In this document: positions 33,600 to 45,289 of the stretch, one piece after another
Position numbering within the stretch: position 1 is the first letter of the stretch
Layout: each line of letters starts with the position of its first letter
Origin: Gibbula magus
Lineage: Eukaryota > Mollusca > Gastropoda > Trochida > Trochidae
Direction of reading: 5' to 3'
Assembly: GCA_936450465.1 (NCBI GenBank)
Contig: OW388302.1
Span: 19,979,569-20,043,568, forward strand
DNA: 64,000 nucleotides
Notes under the pieces: model-generated
The model's input: the letters and a program-made list of their open reading frames with translations, nothing else
Databases searched by the model: none
Told to the model about the DNA's origin: nothing
Position numbers and translations under genes: made by a program

Positions 33600-33835
33600 C
33601 CCCCCGCCGAAGGGTCGGGAGACATGTTGTTTTTGACCGCGTCGGCGTTTCCATTGTTTCCACAGCCAGACATAAGACAGACATAATTTTATTTACATCT
33701 CACTCGTGATTACAGCGGTATACACATATCATGATAAATAATATACAATAAAATACACGACCAATCGCTCAGCGATTTATGAGAGATGGATTAAAATGTG
33801 TTGTGTATACAGTATAGTAAAACGTAATATACATA
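33600..33835. repeat. hairpin scrap and retroposon 3' tail scrap
   Basis: 33600-33640: ccccccgccgaagggtcggg + agacatgttg, a head of the 20198 type. 33683-33810: 'tttatttacatctcactcg' and 'cgaccaatcgctcagcgatt', which recur at 48470-48560. Confidence 0.5.
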
Positions 33836-34012
33836 TAGAATTAAAATGGGAAATATATAAGCTAAGAGTTATTTGTACAGGGAATAACGTCGGTGTTCTA
33901 AAATATTACTGCAGGTTTTGGCAAGACAAAATATAAAATCATCCACAGCAGATCTCTAAAACTACTTGACCAAAATTTGGATTCGTAATCTGTTTTCAAA
34001 TAGACGAGGTGA

Positions 34013-34092
34013 GTTGGGGTTTAACGCCATTTTCAAGAGTATTTCACTTATATCGCGGCTACTAGTATTATGGCAGGCAGAAAGCCCGCAAA
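34013..34092 (-). mobile_element. SINE tail, antisense
   Basis: ggggtttaacgccattttca + agagtatttcacttatatcg is the reverse complement of the tail of the SINE at 33186. Confidence 0.75.
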
Positions 34093-34415
34093 TAATTTTC
34101 ACTCAACTTGCATATCCGTCCATAATCGCCGAATATATCATTACTATAGTTTCCAATTGACATTGAGCAACATCATTATAGATGTACAGAAACTACTTGT
34201 CCCATTTACATGCAAGTTAGTTATTGCCTATGTAACGTTATCAAACGAAATTTGTTTTTGTCTGTTCAACATAACATTCCAAAAAGTGTTGCGAGTCAAT
34301 CGCGGTACATTGTCCGGATTTCGATCAGAAATTAGTTTTGCCTTCATATCGTCAGACAGTACTCGGTAAATTACACCATTGATAACGTTGGGAATATGTG
34401 ACCCCCAACAACAAC
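34093..34415 (-). mobile_element. TTAA MITE family 2, antisense diverged copy
   Basis: Reversed it matches the 39508 element block by block: 'gtgacccccaacaacaac' end, 'cagtactcggtaaa', 'tttcgatcagaaatta', 'ccatttacatgcaagtta', 'agtttccaattgacattg'. It is joined directly to a SINE tail scrap. Confidence 0.6.
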
Positions 34416-34429
34416 AATTTCAATAAATA

Positions 34430-35030
34430 AAAATACAGTAGTAGAGTTGTTTAACGTCACATGGCAATAGTCCAGTCAATACAGCGGGATTTTCTTGATT
34501 TACATGTATAATGTAACGAATGACAAAACGTACTGTTTTGTTAATTTTTAATTCGAACTTCACGAACATTTATATATTGCAGTGGTCCTCACCTTTTACT
34601 TATGTCTTTGTCCAGGCCCTTTTGTCTTTCTTCAGGGTATTTTCTGGAATAGCATTTGCCAATCTGTCAAACATATAAATAAGAATTATGAAAACGTGGA
34701 TTATCGTCGCCCTTTTGAATTTCCGCGCTTTAGCTCCAGTTCTGCTTCCAGTTCCATGTCCTGCGACGACCTCCTCATATTATCTTCGTCTGAATCCGAA
34801 TGTTGCCACACCTCAGTACAATGGGTTGACAATCTTGCACGAGAATCCCGTGCGCTTCCTCTAGTTGATACCACGTGGTCGCGGAGTGTTGCGTTTAGAT
34901 GTACTGTACTGTACTGTACTGCACTGTAGGGTGGGGTGGAAACAATAACTGACCTAGGGCAGGTTATTTAATAAGAAAAAATGAAACTATACTTTTGTTA
35001 ATACTTTAAATCACACCTTATAAGCTACAT
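34430..35030. other. no gene recognised
   Basis: A less AT-rich stretch with a frame at 34582-34929 (Ser/Asp/Glu-rich reading). It ends in a (tgtac)n run at 34900-34920. No family recognised on either strand. Confidence 0.35.
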
Positions 35031-35039
35031 GCGTTATAA

Positions 35040-35490
35040 ATAAGTATTACCACGTGGTGTAAGGCGTTTAATCACCCTAACTACGGTAGTTGATTTCAAT
35101 AACTACCTTTTTGAGGATGATTAACCTTAACAATACTGTGTATACAATATACCCATTTAACCGTTTATACAATATTCCCATTTATACCACTAGGGTCGGT
35201 TATGTCTATTGTTCTCAGAGGGGTTATTTCACATAACCTTGATAACCGCCCTAGGGCAATTATTTGAATTTAAAAACCTATTTTTTTCACTTTTAATGAT
35301 CATTTTCTTTACATCTCATTCATTAAACGTACGTAAAAACAATATTCCCACGTGGTATAAGCCGTTTAATCACCCAAAACTGCGATAGTTATTTAGATTA
35401 ACTCTGCTCGGGCTAACGCCCTCGCATAGTTAATCTAAATAACTACCTGGTTTGGGTGATTAACCTATACATAACCGCGTGTACAATGAT
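35040..35490. repeat. pair of fold-back elements
   Basis: Two related units begin 'accacgtggt(g/a)taaggcg' (35049) and 'cccacgtggtataagccgtt' (35347). The second folds back: ttaatcacccaaaactgcga / gtttgggtgattaa and gttatttagattaact / agttaatctaaataac around ctcgggctaacgccctcg. The first is shorter and diverged. Confidence 0.6.
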
Positions 35491-35499
35491 ACTCTCGAT

Positions 35500-36280
35500 C
35501 GTGTTCAAAGGCAAATTCCTAAATATTGTTTAGTTATTGCCATTGAATCTGTAATTGAACTTTTACCCCACTTCGGGTCTCGTTGCTATGGTTTCTTTTG
35601 TTACAAGTGTAGGTGTATTAGCTGATACACCTTCACTTTTTTCTGATATACCTACACTTTTCTAATATACCTAAACTTATCAACAACTGAGAAATCAATG
35701 AGTAATTTTTTTAAATTTCCAAATCTAAGTGATACTTTATAAAATGTCAGATTATATATGAACATGTAAGACATTTACAAATCTTTCATATGAAATGATC
35801 GAAACTGTGTTGTGTTGCTTTCTGACCGAACGAACTAACCGTTACACCACGAGGCCAGTTGAAACTTTGAAGAACTTTTTATGACCAAATGAATAAGGTT
35901 CTTATAATGCGTGATGTGATATATCACAAATTTCTGTATTTCTTTTTATATAAGAGTCTTAGAGTCTTATTTACTTTTGGGTGCAAAATGTTTTAAGCAC
36001 TGAAAGTTGCTTCTGTTTTCTCTAAACTTTGGCCATGTTGACATTAGCCATGCAGGTTATGGCGTTAGCTGTATTTTTCAGCGAGATGCACGTGCGTCTG
36101 CGTTGACAATACTGTCATTGGGCCATATCAATTTGATATCGAGCCCCAAACATGGGTAACTATACAACGCAGCACGGGCTGATCGTACCCGTGAGTTGTC
36201 ACAGATGAGGCCGTACATGGATTGTGCGTTTCATACACAAGCTTGTTTACAACTGTATTTGTTTAGAAATATTATGGAAT
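35500..36280. other. no gene recognised
   Basis: Intron 8. A tRNA-like A-box word (minus strand tggtgtaacggttagttcg near 35850) has no B box that I can find. Confidence 0.35.
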
Positions 36281-36284
36281 AGTA

Positions 36285-36475
36285 TCCGTTTACACGCGAC
36301 CGTTAGTGGGGTATAAGACAGATATACCCATATTGTCCCTCGTGTATCCAATGATGCCCAACACTTTTCTCCGTGGAGCCTTACTCGGCTATGCCTCGTA
36401 AGGGCCCCAAGGGGAAAAGTGTAGGGTATCATTCGATACACTTGAAAAGTATGGGTATATCTCTCACTTGTTACA
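36285..36475. repeat. fold-back element
   Basis: Left arm agatatacccatattgtccc... and cccaacacttttc pair with gaaaagtgtagggtatcatt and aaaagtatgggtatatct; the loop region has ccttactcggctatgcctcg + taagg, itself a small hairpin. Confidence 0.55.
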
Positions 36476-36752
36476 AATTACCGCTGTGATGCTCTAATGG
36501 GAACAATTCTAAATTTCCCTTAACATCTATAATGCCCACTTGACGGATAACGGATGACGGGGGTATGTGAGCCATGCTCACTTTTTTCTTGTAATATTCA
36601 AATTCTTCTCTGTAAAATATATAAATTATAGTCAAGTGAGAAATGTTTACCTATCGTAACAATAGTCTTTAAAATCGCTAAATACTTTGTAATCTGAAAT
36701 GAATTCTAACCCCTGCATACAAAATATTTTTAAAACAACATTCATATTGCAG

Positions 36753-36938
36753 ATTGCAACATCAGATGTTACAATGGCGGCATACTAGACCCCGAGAAGT
36801 GTGAGTGTGCGTGTGTCAACGGTTACCGTGGAGACAAGTGTCTGCGCAAACCCTGCAAGACAAAGTGTGTAAATGGAACGCACAACAAGGCTAACTGTAA
36901 ATGCGAATGTAACGCCGGGTGGAGTGGGCCAAAGTGTG
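36753..36938 (+). CDS. exon 9: two EGF-like modules
   Basis: Residues 291-353; acceptor ttcatattgcag, donor GTTAGT at 36939, phase 1-1, 186 bp. The first module reads CNIRCYNGGILDPEKC and ends GYRGDKC; the second reads CKTKCVNGTHNKANC and ends GWSGPKC. They are joined by LRKP. It is the first of four equal-sized two-module exons (9-12), which points to duplication of a two-module unit. Confidence 0.93.
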
Positions 36939-37143
36939 GTTAGTGTTTGCAGTTCTTGTATTCTACCTTTTAATAGAGACGGATAGCTACTGTTTGCGAG
37001 GATTCCATTAAAACATAATGTTCAAAAGCGGTAGTTAAGTGGTTATGATGTTCATATGGAGTGATGTTCTTTGTCAGTCCCTTGCAGAATACAGCTTCAA
37101 ATACATCACAGTACATGAACATGCCATGTGTACCTTATTTCAG

Positions 37144-37329
37144 ATTGCGACCTTACATGTCAGAATGGTGGCACGCTGTTTGAACGCTACTGCAAGTGCA
37201 AATGCAGGCCGGGCTACCGAGGAAAGGACTGCAGTCGGGCACCATGCAATACCCCTTGTGTCAACGGACGGGTCCTAAATTCCGACTGTTCCTGTAAATG
37301 TAAAATTGGATGGAAGGGGCCGGACTGCA
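37144..37329 (+). CDS. exon 10: two EGF-like modules
   Basis: Residues 353-415; acceptor cttatttcag, donor GTAAGT at 37330, phase 1-1, 186 bp. Module 1 reads CDLTCQNGGTLFERYC and ends GYRGKDC; module 2 reads CNTPCVNGRVLNSDC and ends GWKGPDC; linker SRAP. Intron 9 before it is only 205 bp, the second shortest here after intron 2-like spacings, so exons 9 and 10 sit as a close pair consistent with local duplication. Confidence 0.93.
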
Positions 37330-37552
37330 GTAAGTTGTCTTTTGTCATCACCCACCATGTCACACTGTTTGGCATTTGGTACATTTATGAAGATGGCGGG
37401 AGAAAACAATAGACTCAAAACCCTTGACACGGTGGTATTATACGAATGCTGAAATATTTGTAGCAATGAAAATTCCTTTGCCCTTAGTTGCACAACGATA
37501 CTTTTCTAAGTGTTTGTCCACTAACTTGCCATGTGCATGTCACGAGGGGGTG

Positions 37553-37803
37553 GGATGTGCAGTGGTTAGCGCGTTCAGCTTCGGATCCGGGGTTCTTTGT
37601 CTGCAGTAAAGAACTTTGCTACTAGCAGTAAGTTTTGGGCGCACTGAATTTCAGGATAGTTCGCTAGTTCCAGCCGTTGATCGCAGGTTTTACCACCGTG
37701 CATAACCATCATGGCGCTGCAGGTTTTCTCCTTGCCATTCTAGCAGCCGTGATATAAGTGAAATACTCTTGAAAGCGGCGTGAAAGCCTAACTCACTTCA
37801 CCT
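37553..37803 (+). mobile_element. tRNA-derived SINE with deleted B-box region
   Basis: A box agtggttagcgcgttcag, then ttcggatccggggttctttg, where most of the B box and linker is missing; body and tail (gatataagtgaaatactctt + gaaagcggcgtgaaagcc) as in the copy at 33186. It lies in intron 10. Confidence 0.75.
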
Positions 37804-37950
37804 GAATGCAGCAAGACTCATGGGTAGGACCTGCCCCTACCTATCGGATACTAAAAGTAAACTGTCCAGGAACATGTTTCCACCAATCGATAACGTATTT
37901 TTGGATAACCTTCTATGACAAAGTTAAGCATCCCCTCTTATTTTGATATT

Positions 37951-38140
37951 GATGGGGCAGGGCAACTTTGTCTGCAGTAGAGAACTGTTCTACACGCAGT
38001 AAGGTTTGGGTGCAATGCTACACTGAATTCCAGCGTAGTACCATCCATGGTTCGCTAGTTCAAGCCGATGCTCGCACATTGCGTTGCGGGCTTTCTCCCT
38101 GCCATAATACTAGCAGCCGCTATGTTAAACATCGACACAC
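37951..38140 (+). mobile_element. SINE fragment
   Basis: Starts ggggcagggcaactttgtct, with 'gtagagaactgttctacacg' and 'ccatggttcgctagttcaag', and breaks off in the tail (agcagccgctatgttaaaca). Confidence 0.7.
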
Positions 38141-38754
38141 CTCACCTTTGTGGTCTTTAAAGAATATTTGCCAGTATCGTTATCAAAATCACTTTGTAGA
38201 CAGTATTTAAATTAAGCTATTTTCTTTACCAACATGTTCAGTTTTACTTAAAGAGCATATTCTGTCCTTTAGCAGTTTTATACTTTGACTGTATTTAACG
38301 TGAATTTTCCTCACAACATGAACACTTGTCTGTTTTTCTAACAAAGACGTCCTTTCGTTTTCGACCACCGTCGCCTCTCTGCGAAACCAACGTAACAACC
38401 TTCTTAATGGAGCCTGACAAATGTTTCGATATATCTATCCATATCTATCTACATCAAGGAGTGCGACCTTATCGAACATATCTATCACGGTATAGGCGGT
38501 TCAGCAAACGCATTTATACACGTGTTAGTCTGCAGGCAAGGGCATGTGTTACCTCTACTTAATATTAAAATGGGACACCAAGTCCACACGCTAAATCTAG
38601 TGCAACCGAAACATCGAATACGGAAAACGAATTTACATACACGCTACCTTTGTTATAGATTTTTAACGAAAATCGTATGAATGACATTTTGAAATGACTT
38701 TTGCAGTTCGCTTGATACATATGCAGAATTATATGATCCGAAGTTATTGGCTGT

Positions 38755-38860
38755 TTCAATAAGATATCATCCTGGAATCCTAGGAATCCAGGGGTTAGTT
38801 TCAAAGTGAAGCGAGCGAAACAAAGTACCCCTGGTTTCCAGAATAAGATATCAACTCACT
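38755..38860. repeat. imperfect hairpin
   Basis: agatatcatcctggaatcct...ccaggggttagtttc pairs with gaaacaaagtacccctgg and ttccagaataagatatc around aaagtgaagcgagc. Confidence 0.5.
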
Positions 38861-39205
38861 TCACAACATGGGTATTTCCGTATATTCTGGGTTTACATGG
38901 TTTACTGCAACTGACAAGTAACTAGCAGTTTCTTAGAACTGCTAGTAAGTCTTGGATTAAACTAAGATATACAACCACGTAATATTGCTCATTTCTTTAC
39001 AAGTCACCTCGTTATTTAAGTGTAATAACTTGGTCAGTATTCAAGCGAATGAGGCATGTGATATGCAATAGACTTACCTATAATTGTTGAAGACTGAGAA
39101 GAAATTAGTACACTAATATCAAATTGCATTGAATTGGGGAAAACCTGACTTTTGAAATGTTTAGAGTACAAGACTTTTAATGGGGAACTCATTTGATATT
39201 TTCAG

Positions 39206-39388
39206 ACTGTAAGAAACGCTGCTTCAGAGGCGAGCTGGACCCCACAACATGCACGTGTAACTGTGTGGAAGGCTGGCGCGGAAACACGTGTAAAGTTAAA
39301 CCATGTAAACGAAAGTGTGATCAAGGAAAAAATGACCCCAAGACTTGCAAGTGTATCTGTGATGAAGGATGGAGTGGAACCACGTGTG
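39206..39388 (+). CDS. exon 11: two EGF-like modules
   Basis: Residues 415-476; acceptor gatattttcag, donor GTAAGT at 39389, phase 1-1, 183 bp. Module 1 reads CKKRCFRGELDPTTC and ends GWRGNTC; module 2 reads CKRKCDQGKNDPKTC and ends GWSGTTC; linker KVKP. It is one codon shorter than its sister exons, in the loop after the second Cys where N-G-G is replaced by R-G. Confidence 0.92.
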
Positions 39389-39507
39389 GTAAGTGTATTA
39401 AAATGCATTTGTGATTATAAACGCGGGCGTAGAACGTGTGATAGCATTTCACTGTGATTCGCAATGCACTGATGATAGTTTCAATGAGTTTGAACTTCCT
39501 GTGTTAA

Positions 39508-39997
39508 AGGTACATCCATTGTGTTGCTGGGGGTCACATATTGCAAACGTTATAAATGGTGATACTTTATCGAGAAGTACCGACTGTTACCGAAAACTAC
39601 CATTTTGATGATAGTAGACTTAGGATATTGACGATATGAAGGTAAAAGAAGTGATTTCTGATCGAAAACCGGACAATGCACAGCGTGTGGCGCGCGTCAA
39701 TGAGTCAAACGTAATTTTGGAATCTTATTTATAACAGACACAAAGACAAATTTGAGTTGATTATGTTTAATAGGTAATATAACTACTGTGCATGTAAATG
39801 GGAAGTAAAGTTTCGGTTTCTGCACATGCATAATGATGTTACTCAATTTTAATTGGAAACTAGTAATTATGATATATTTGGCGATTGGGATTAAATATGC
39901 AAGCTGAGTGAATTTATTTGTACTGTAGACAGCACATGTGGTGAGTTGGAACGTATTAAAGCCAAATAAAAATTTATTAAACACAATGGATGTACCT
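39508..39997 (+). mobile_element. TTAA-flanked MITE, family 2, intact copy
   Basis: Ends AGGTACATCCATTGTGTT and AACACAATGGATGTACCT, flanked by TTAA (39504-39507, 39998-40001). 490 bp without ORF. It sits 119 bp after exon 11. Related copies: 40827-42661, 34093-34415 (antisense), 9530 and 26691. Confidence 0.82.
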
Positions 39998-40001
39998 TTA
40001 A

Positions 40002-40822
40002 AGAACCTGGAACCTCATTTTGTATTCTATTTTAATCAATGTATTCATACAGACAATACTTTCAACTGCAAGTACTGAAAATTGTGTGATGGGTCCTCAT
40101 TAACGTGCTATTAATGTTCAAAGTGTGTAAATATTGGACTGCTGAAGAACTCAACCGCGAGAAGACCCTAAAACGGGTGCGCGGGACTAGCTCTACTGCG
40201 CACGCCCGAAGTATGCTGGTGAGGTCAGTCAGAATAGAACTCTGGATAATAGTGATATGTGTTTTGATGGGTGACATTCCTCTGTATTCATAGCGAAGGA
40301 ACAATTCCTTCTACACTCGTTTCCTCAATTTAAAGACAAAGTTTTGATTTTCCTCTCGGAGGAGAAAAGTTTTGAAAAAATACTTTGTAAACAATATAAA
40401 ACACCGAAATAACGACAGTAACAAGCCGGCCGGACTGCCGTGCTTGATCATTGATGTTTCCATCAACAACATCATAATTTCTACAATCGACGTCCCGAGT
40501 TTTTCGTATTAACTGTCGAGTAATATCTTGTCATTTAAAAATATTTGTTTTACATATGACACTTATATTTATTTATTTCAAGAGCCGATCAACTACGAAA
40601 CTCGAAGAATTCAAGTCAAGGGAGCGAATTCCGTTGTTATCCGTTAGAAAATTTGGATCGGAATTTGGAAATAGGATTTAAATTAAAGATATTTCCCATC
40701 CTAAGATTGAATCGGGTGCATTAATTATAAATATGATATGAAGTTTAGTAATTAGATTTGATGTCTATTTATTTCATCATGACTTATTGACCTCGATTCA
40801 TCTGTTGTCCTCACAGAGCTGA
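40002..40822. other. no gene recognised
   Basis: Spacer between the two family 2 MITEs; no repeat or exon seen. Confidence 0.35.
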
Positions 40823-41161
40823 TTAAAGGTACATCCATTGTGTTGTTAGTCACATATTGAAAATGTTGTAAATCGTAACTTTATCGAGAAGTACCGACTG
40901 GTACCGAAAACTATCATTTTGATGATAGGAGACTTAGCATATTGACGATATGAAGGTAAAAGTAGTGATTTCTGATCGAAAACCTGACAATGCACAGCGT
41001 GTGGCGCGCGTCAATGAGTCAAACGTAATTTTGGAATCTTATTTATAACAGACAAGAAGACAAGTTTGAGTTGATAATGTTTAATAGGTCACATAACTAC
41101 TGTGCATGTAAATTGGACGTGCAGTTTCGGTTTCTGCACATGCATAATGATGTTACACAAT

Positions 41162-42505
41162 CAGTGTTTCCGCTGGCATTTTTAACAGCCAGTCCAAGGG
41201 ACCGGCAGTCATTAAAAATACCGGTCCCCTGCAATATTAACCAGTCCTAAAATGTTCATGTTTGGAAAAGACAAAGTATATGTTTTTATAAAAACAATAA
41301 TAAATGTGTGCACTTGTGAACGAACTTCATATTGTTTATAAATATCAGTGAAATGCTTGTCACATTACACTAACACTACAGCGAGTGACGTAAACAGGTA
41401 CTAAAAGTTTTCCGACAGTCAAAAGTAAAATCATGCATATCAATACAAATACTACAAATAAAATGGTTAGATTGTCAAAGTTTTTGATAAAAAGTAATGT
41501 AATATTTAATGTAATTTGATTTTAATTTTATGCTGATAATTTCTCAATTGCAATCGTAGTTTCCAGGTATCAACACAGTGCTATTTTTAGCCGTCACACA
41601 TTTGCAGGATGTGTACATTACATACAATAACTATTAAACCAAAAACTTGTAATGCATTTCAAATGTTTTACACCTGCAAACATTTCATCAGTGATATTTT
41701 GAAACATACCTCAATATATAGGTTTTGGTAACATTGAGCTGTATGCAGGGGCGGATCCAGGATTTTGAAAGGGGGGGGGTCCCAAAACAATTTTTCTCCA
41801 CTCAGTGGGGGGGGGGGGGGGGGGGGGGTTTAAAAGTATATCCCAACTTATACATGGATTTGAAAAGGGGGGGGTCCGGACCCCCTGAACCCCCCCCTTG
41901 GATCCGCCACTGGTATGGCTGTCTAAAACTACGACAATGAAAACAGAAAGCTGCAGACCTCCCGGATAATCCATTTTCAACACAGGGGTGGCAATTGCAA
42001 AACTTCAAAAAAATTTGATTATTGTTTCTTGGCTTGACAAATCTATAATCTAATTATGTTATTTAAAATTAGACTAAAATCAATCTTTATTTTCTATCAG
42101 TAATAATCGTTTAATAAGTGATTGTGCTCTATCCTATTTGAACTATGCAACTTCTGTCACCCCTATACAAAAATTAACCAGTCCCTCTTGGGGAATTGCA
42201 TGGAATTAGGTCAACACCTTGAGTGACGTTTCCTGTCTGAAGTTGCCATGCAGCACTGATAAGCATTTGTTTTGATCAATTTATGATTTGTTTTGGGTGT
42301 AATTATAAAATTGACAAATGCTTATTTAGCATAAATACAAAATTAAGGACTTATTATTTTATATATATGCTTATTTAGGATCATTTCTGCACAAATACAC
42401 AATTTTGAAATTGCCGGTCCTTGGGACCGACCGTAATGAGAAATACCGGTCCAGCTTAAAAAATTCCGGTAAAATACCGGTATATACCGGTAAACGGAAA
42501 CACTG
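41162..42505. mobile_element. hAT-like non-autonomous element nested in MITE
   Basis: Ends CAGTGTTTCCGCTGG and CGGAAACACTG, flanked by CACAAT on both sides (41156-41161, 42506-42511). Subterminal repeats of 'ataccggtcc'/'ccggtatataccgg'. CAGTG...CACTG ends are hAT-like, although only 6 bp of target repeat are seen where hAT makes 8. No transposase. Confidence 0.65.
41746..41912. mobile_element. small MITE nested in the hAT-like element
   Basis: Ends CAGGGGCGGATCCAGG and CCTTGGATCCGCCACTG, flanked by GTATG (41741-41745, 41913-41917). G-runs of up to 19 and C-runs inside. This makes a third level of nesting. Confidence 0.65.
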
Positions 42506-43129
42506 CACAATTTTAATTGGAAACTAGTAATTATGATATATTTGGCGATTGGGGATAAATATGCAAGCTGAATGAATTTATTTGTATTGTAGACAGCACA
42601 TGTGGCGAGTTGGAACGTATTAAAGCCAAATACAATTTTATGAAACACAATGGATGCACCTTTAATGTATCGTATATTTGGCCACAAAGCTGATTCTTAT
42701 ATCAATCAACTTGTGTGGTTTTAATTAATAATACTTTTTATTCAGTCGATTCGAGTTAACATTGTTTTTAAACGGCGTTCGGAAAAAAGTCCTCGGGGGA
42801 AAAAAAAGTATCGGTAAAAAAAGTCCTAAATTTACCTAGGGAAAAGTCCTTTTGGGAAAAAAGTAATAAAACTTGTGTTTTTTTTCATTCTTTTATTGGC
42901 ATATAACAATATAATAGATAATAAATAGATACAACAATGTATTTGACTAAGTAATGGGAACTTAATCTCTGTTTTTATTATCATTTATCCAACTGCAAAT
43001 ATCACATTTATTCACCTCATGATGGACAGATATTATTCAGAGGAATATACTGTTATTAGGAACGCTTTCAAAACAGCGTTTTTTTCTGTAATAAGGAAAC
43101 TAGTAAAATTCATTTAATCTATATGTACT

Positions 43130-43256
43130 CTTTTCAAGAGTTAATCCTATGTATTATGTATATAAAGCACAGCCTAAATGTTATGCCTTAAATGTAAAAT
43201 GTCATTTCATGTACCACGGTGAGTGGTTGTTATGAAATAAAATAAAGATTGATTGA
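43130..43256 (+). repeat. retroposon 3' tail
   Basis: Runs from 'tcaagagttaatcctatgta' through 'aagcacagcctaaatgttat' to 'aaataaagattgattg', like the 3' end of a LINE or SINE. The reverse complement is at 47035-47155. Confidence 0.6.
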
Positions 43257-43274
43257 TAAATGTATAAGTCAATC

Positions 43275-43508
43275 TGTTAGAATCACATTCCAATTGGTAA
43301 ACTACTGGGATATACCCACTCTGCTAAAATCATATTCCATTTGGTAAATGCCGAAATGCTAGTATATACCCATTCCGCTAGAAACACATTTCAATTGGCA
43401 AACACTGTAAATCCTGGGGTAGATCACATGTCAATGGGTAAACACTGCAAGCTACATCTTGGGGTAATTGCTAAAATTACATTTAAATTGGCAAACAGTA
43501 CTTGGCAA
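43275..43508. repeat. degenerate 48-52-bp tandem repeat, about five units
   Basis: Units share '(g)ctagaatcacattccaatt' + 'ggtaaac' followed by a variable 'tatacccac' or 'ttggggtaa' block. Confidence 0.55.
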
Positions 43509-43679
43509 CTAAATCTAATATTAGTCATACTTAAATTTTGATGAAAATATATATTTATTCTGTTTTATATATAAATATTTTTATATAATAGGACTTTTTT
43601 CCAAGGACTTATTTACCAGTATTTTTTTCCAAGGACTTTTTTTTACCGATAATCTTTTTAGACAGCGTAGACTTTGAGA

Positions 43680-44240
43680 CTATTATGATGTTTTACCAAT
43701 ACACCCGAGACGGGGTCTAATTGGTGTTTATTCAATGCTGGTTGTTAGTTGTCATGTGTCTCAGTGTCACAGATGTGGTCACACTTTCCTTCTGTCACAT
43801 TCAGTACACCCCGATGCCCAATGTAGGTTCAGTTTTTTGGAGCATGCATGGATTTTGTAAAGGACATACTCAGGGATTATTCGTTTATTTTTAACAGGTA
43901 CGTTATTTTGAACCGTTATGTGTCAAAAGTAATTAACATTTGAATATATACTTCTTGCTCCAATTTCAAAATCGGTTATAAATTATGTTTGCATCTTGAA
44001 ATGAACAACTTACAATATGCTGTCTATATCATTCTAGTTCATCCAGTTTTAATATTATCATTAAAAAAACAATTAGATATCGATAGAATTTTCGCATTCA
44101 TTTAGATTTTCATAAATTATATGTATTTATGCAATAGATATTAGTTTTAATCAGTTGGTATTTTGAAATGAATAATTAAGATTGTCGGGGAAAAAAAATC
44201 GTATGTGCAATTTGCTTTTACCCTGTTTCCATCATGTGGA
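43680..44240. other. no gene recognised
   Basis: AT-rich spacer between elements A and B. Confidence 0.35.
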
Positions 44241-44407
44241 ATAAAGGGTCTAGGACAAACGCCACCCGGAAAAAAGCCACCTCGGACAATTGCCACCTAG
44301 GACAAAAGCCACCCAAATTTTATTTAATTTTAAAAAAATCAACAAAACAGTTTAACTAAGTGATGCATTTGCTCACTTGCTATTGTCTTGTTACACAAGT
44401 CAGATTA

Positions 44408-44948
44408 GACTCGTTCAAAACGGGTGTAGGTTTATTCGTAGATGAAACAGATTCGTAGATGCTATTTTTTACGGTTTCGTAGAGACAGGTTCGCTGACAG
44501 AGTAATGTGCAATCAAAACATCTCACTACCAGCTTATTGCTTATAATCTGTTCCGGTGTTGAGTAGACAAATTTAAGTAATCCACAACAGTACTGTTATA
44601 TATAAACCACAAGTTGACCACATACATTCATTCTGCATCAACCATTGCCACTGCTCGATGTGTTGCGTGTACGAAAGAAGTGAGACAGAGACAGCAGGAA
44701 CGCATCAACAGACCTACCCCATCTGAGAAATGCTACATAGGAGAGAATATTCAGCTGATATTGTGCTCATGTTGATTACAGTGCTGATGTTGATTACTAT
44801 TGTTATATTAATATATGTTTTGTTGTATGAATGTGTGAAATGTACTTTTTACAAGTTTCTACGAAACTAGTATCTACGAACTTGTTGCCTCTACGAATAA
44901 TCGGTCTCTACAAACCGGTTTCCTCTACGAAACCACTGGCACCCTTCA
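44408..44948. mobile_element. element C with ends of tandem TTCGTAGA units, nested in B
   Basis: Left: ttcgtagatgaaacaga, ttcgtagatgctatttttta, ttcgtagagacagg. Right: the inverse units tctacgaaactagta, tctacgaacttgttgcc, tctacgaataatcggt, tctacgaaaccactgg. The host words 'aactaagtgatgcatttgct' and 'acacaagtcag' occur on both sides (44354-44403, 44955-44994). Confidence 0.6.
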
Positions 44949-45289
44949 AAACAATATTTTAACTAAGTGATGCATTTGCTATTTACACAAGTCAGGTTCC
45001 ATTATATTCAACAGTAACATTAGCACTATCTTTATTTGTATGCATTAAGCACCAGAAATATATATGTGTCCAACAAAATTCAAAGTCAGTCTGATGTTGT
45101 GAGCTACATTCGGCATTTCAATTTATGGTAGTGACGCCTTTTTCGTGCCTTTTACCTTTAACTTTGCCTAAAAGTGTCCTCAAAGCATCTAAATGTAATT
45201 TCAACACTACCAGTATTATTTGATGCATTTACATAAACCAAGAAAAAATGCAAACTTGTCAGAACACTCCAACATTAGAAGATTTTGTT

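Larger units (their letters stand above)
40827..42661 (+). mobile_element. TTAA MITE family 2, copy split by a nested element
   Basis: Left part 40827-41161 and right part 42506-42661 together equal the intact copy at 39508; TTAA at 40823-40826 and 42662-42665. The interruption is the 41162-42505 element. Confidence 0.82.
42778..43660. mobile_element. element A with ends of tandem GGAAAAAAGTCCT units
   Basis: Left end has about five units like cggaaaaaagtcctcgg and gggaaaagtcctttt; the right end (43590-43655) has the inverse (aggacttttttccaaggact, ttttttttaccgataat). Inside are a retroposon 3' tail (43130-43256) and five degenerate 50-bp units (43275-43508). Confidence 0.55.

Noticed and set aside
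34582..34929. 115-codon open frame as an exon
   Set aside because: No splice sites in the right phase, no Cys pattern and no family similarity that I can see.
35815..35870. Possible tRNA gene on the minus strand (tggtgtaacggttagt)
   Set aside because: Only an A-box-like word is present; I found no B box or cloverleaf.
41725..42008. Gly/Pro-rich short frames on both strands
   Set aside because: They come from the G-run and C-run of the small nested MITE.
42343..42687. 114-codon minus-strand frame
   Set aside because: It spans the joint between the hAT-like element and the MITE, so it is a chance fusion.
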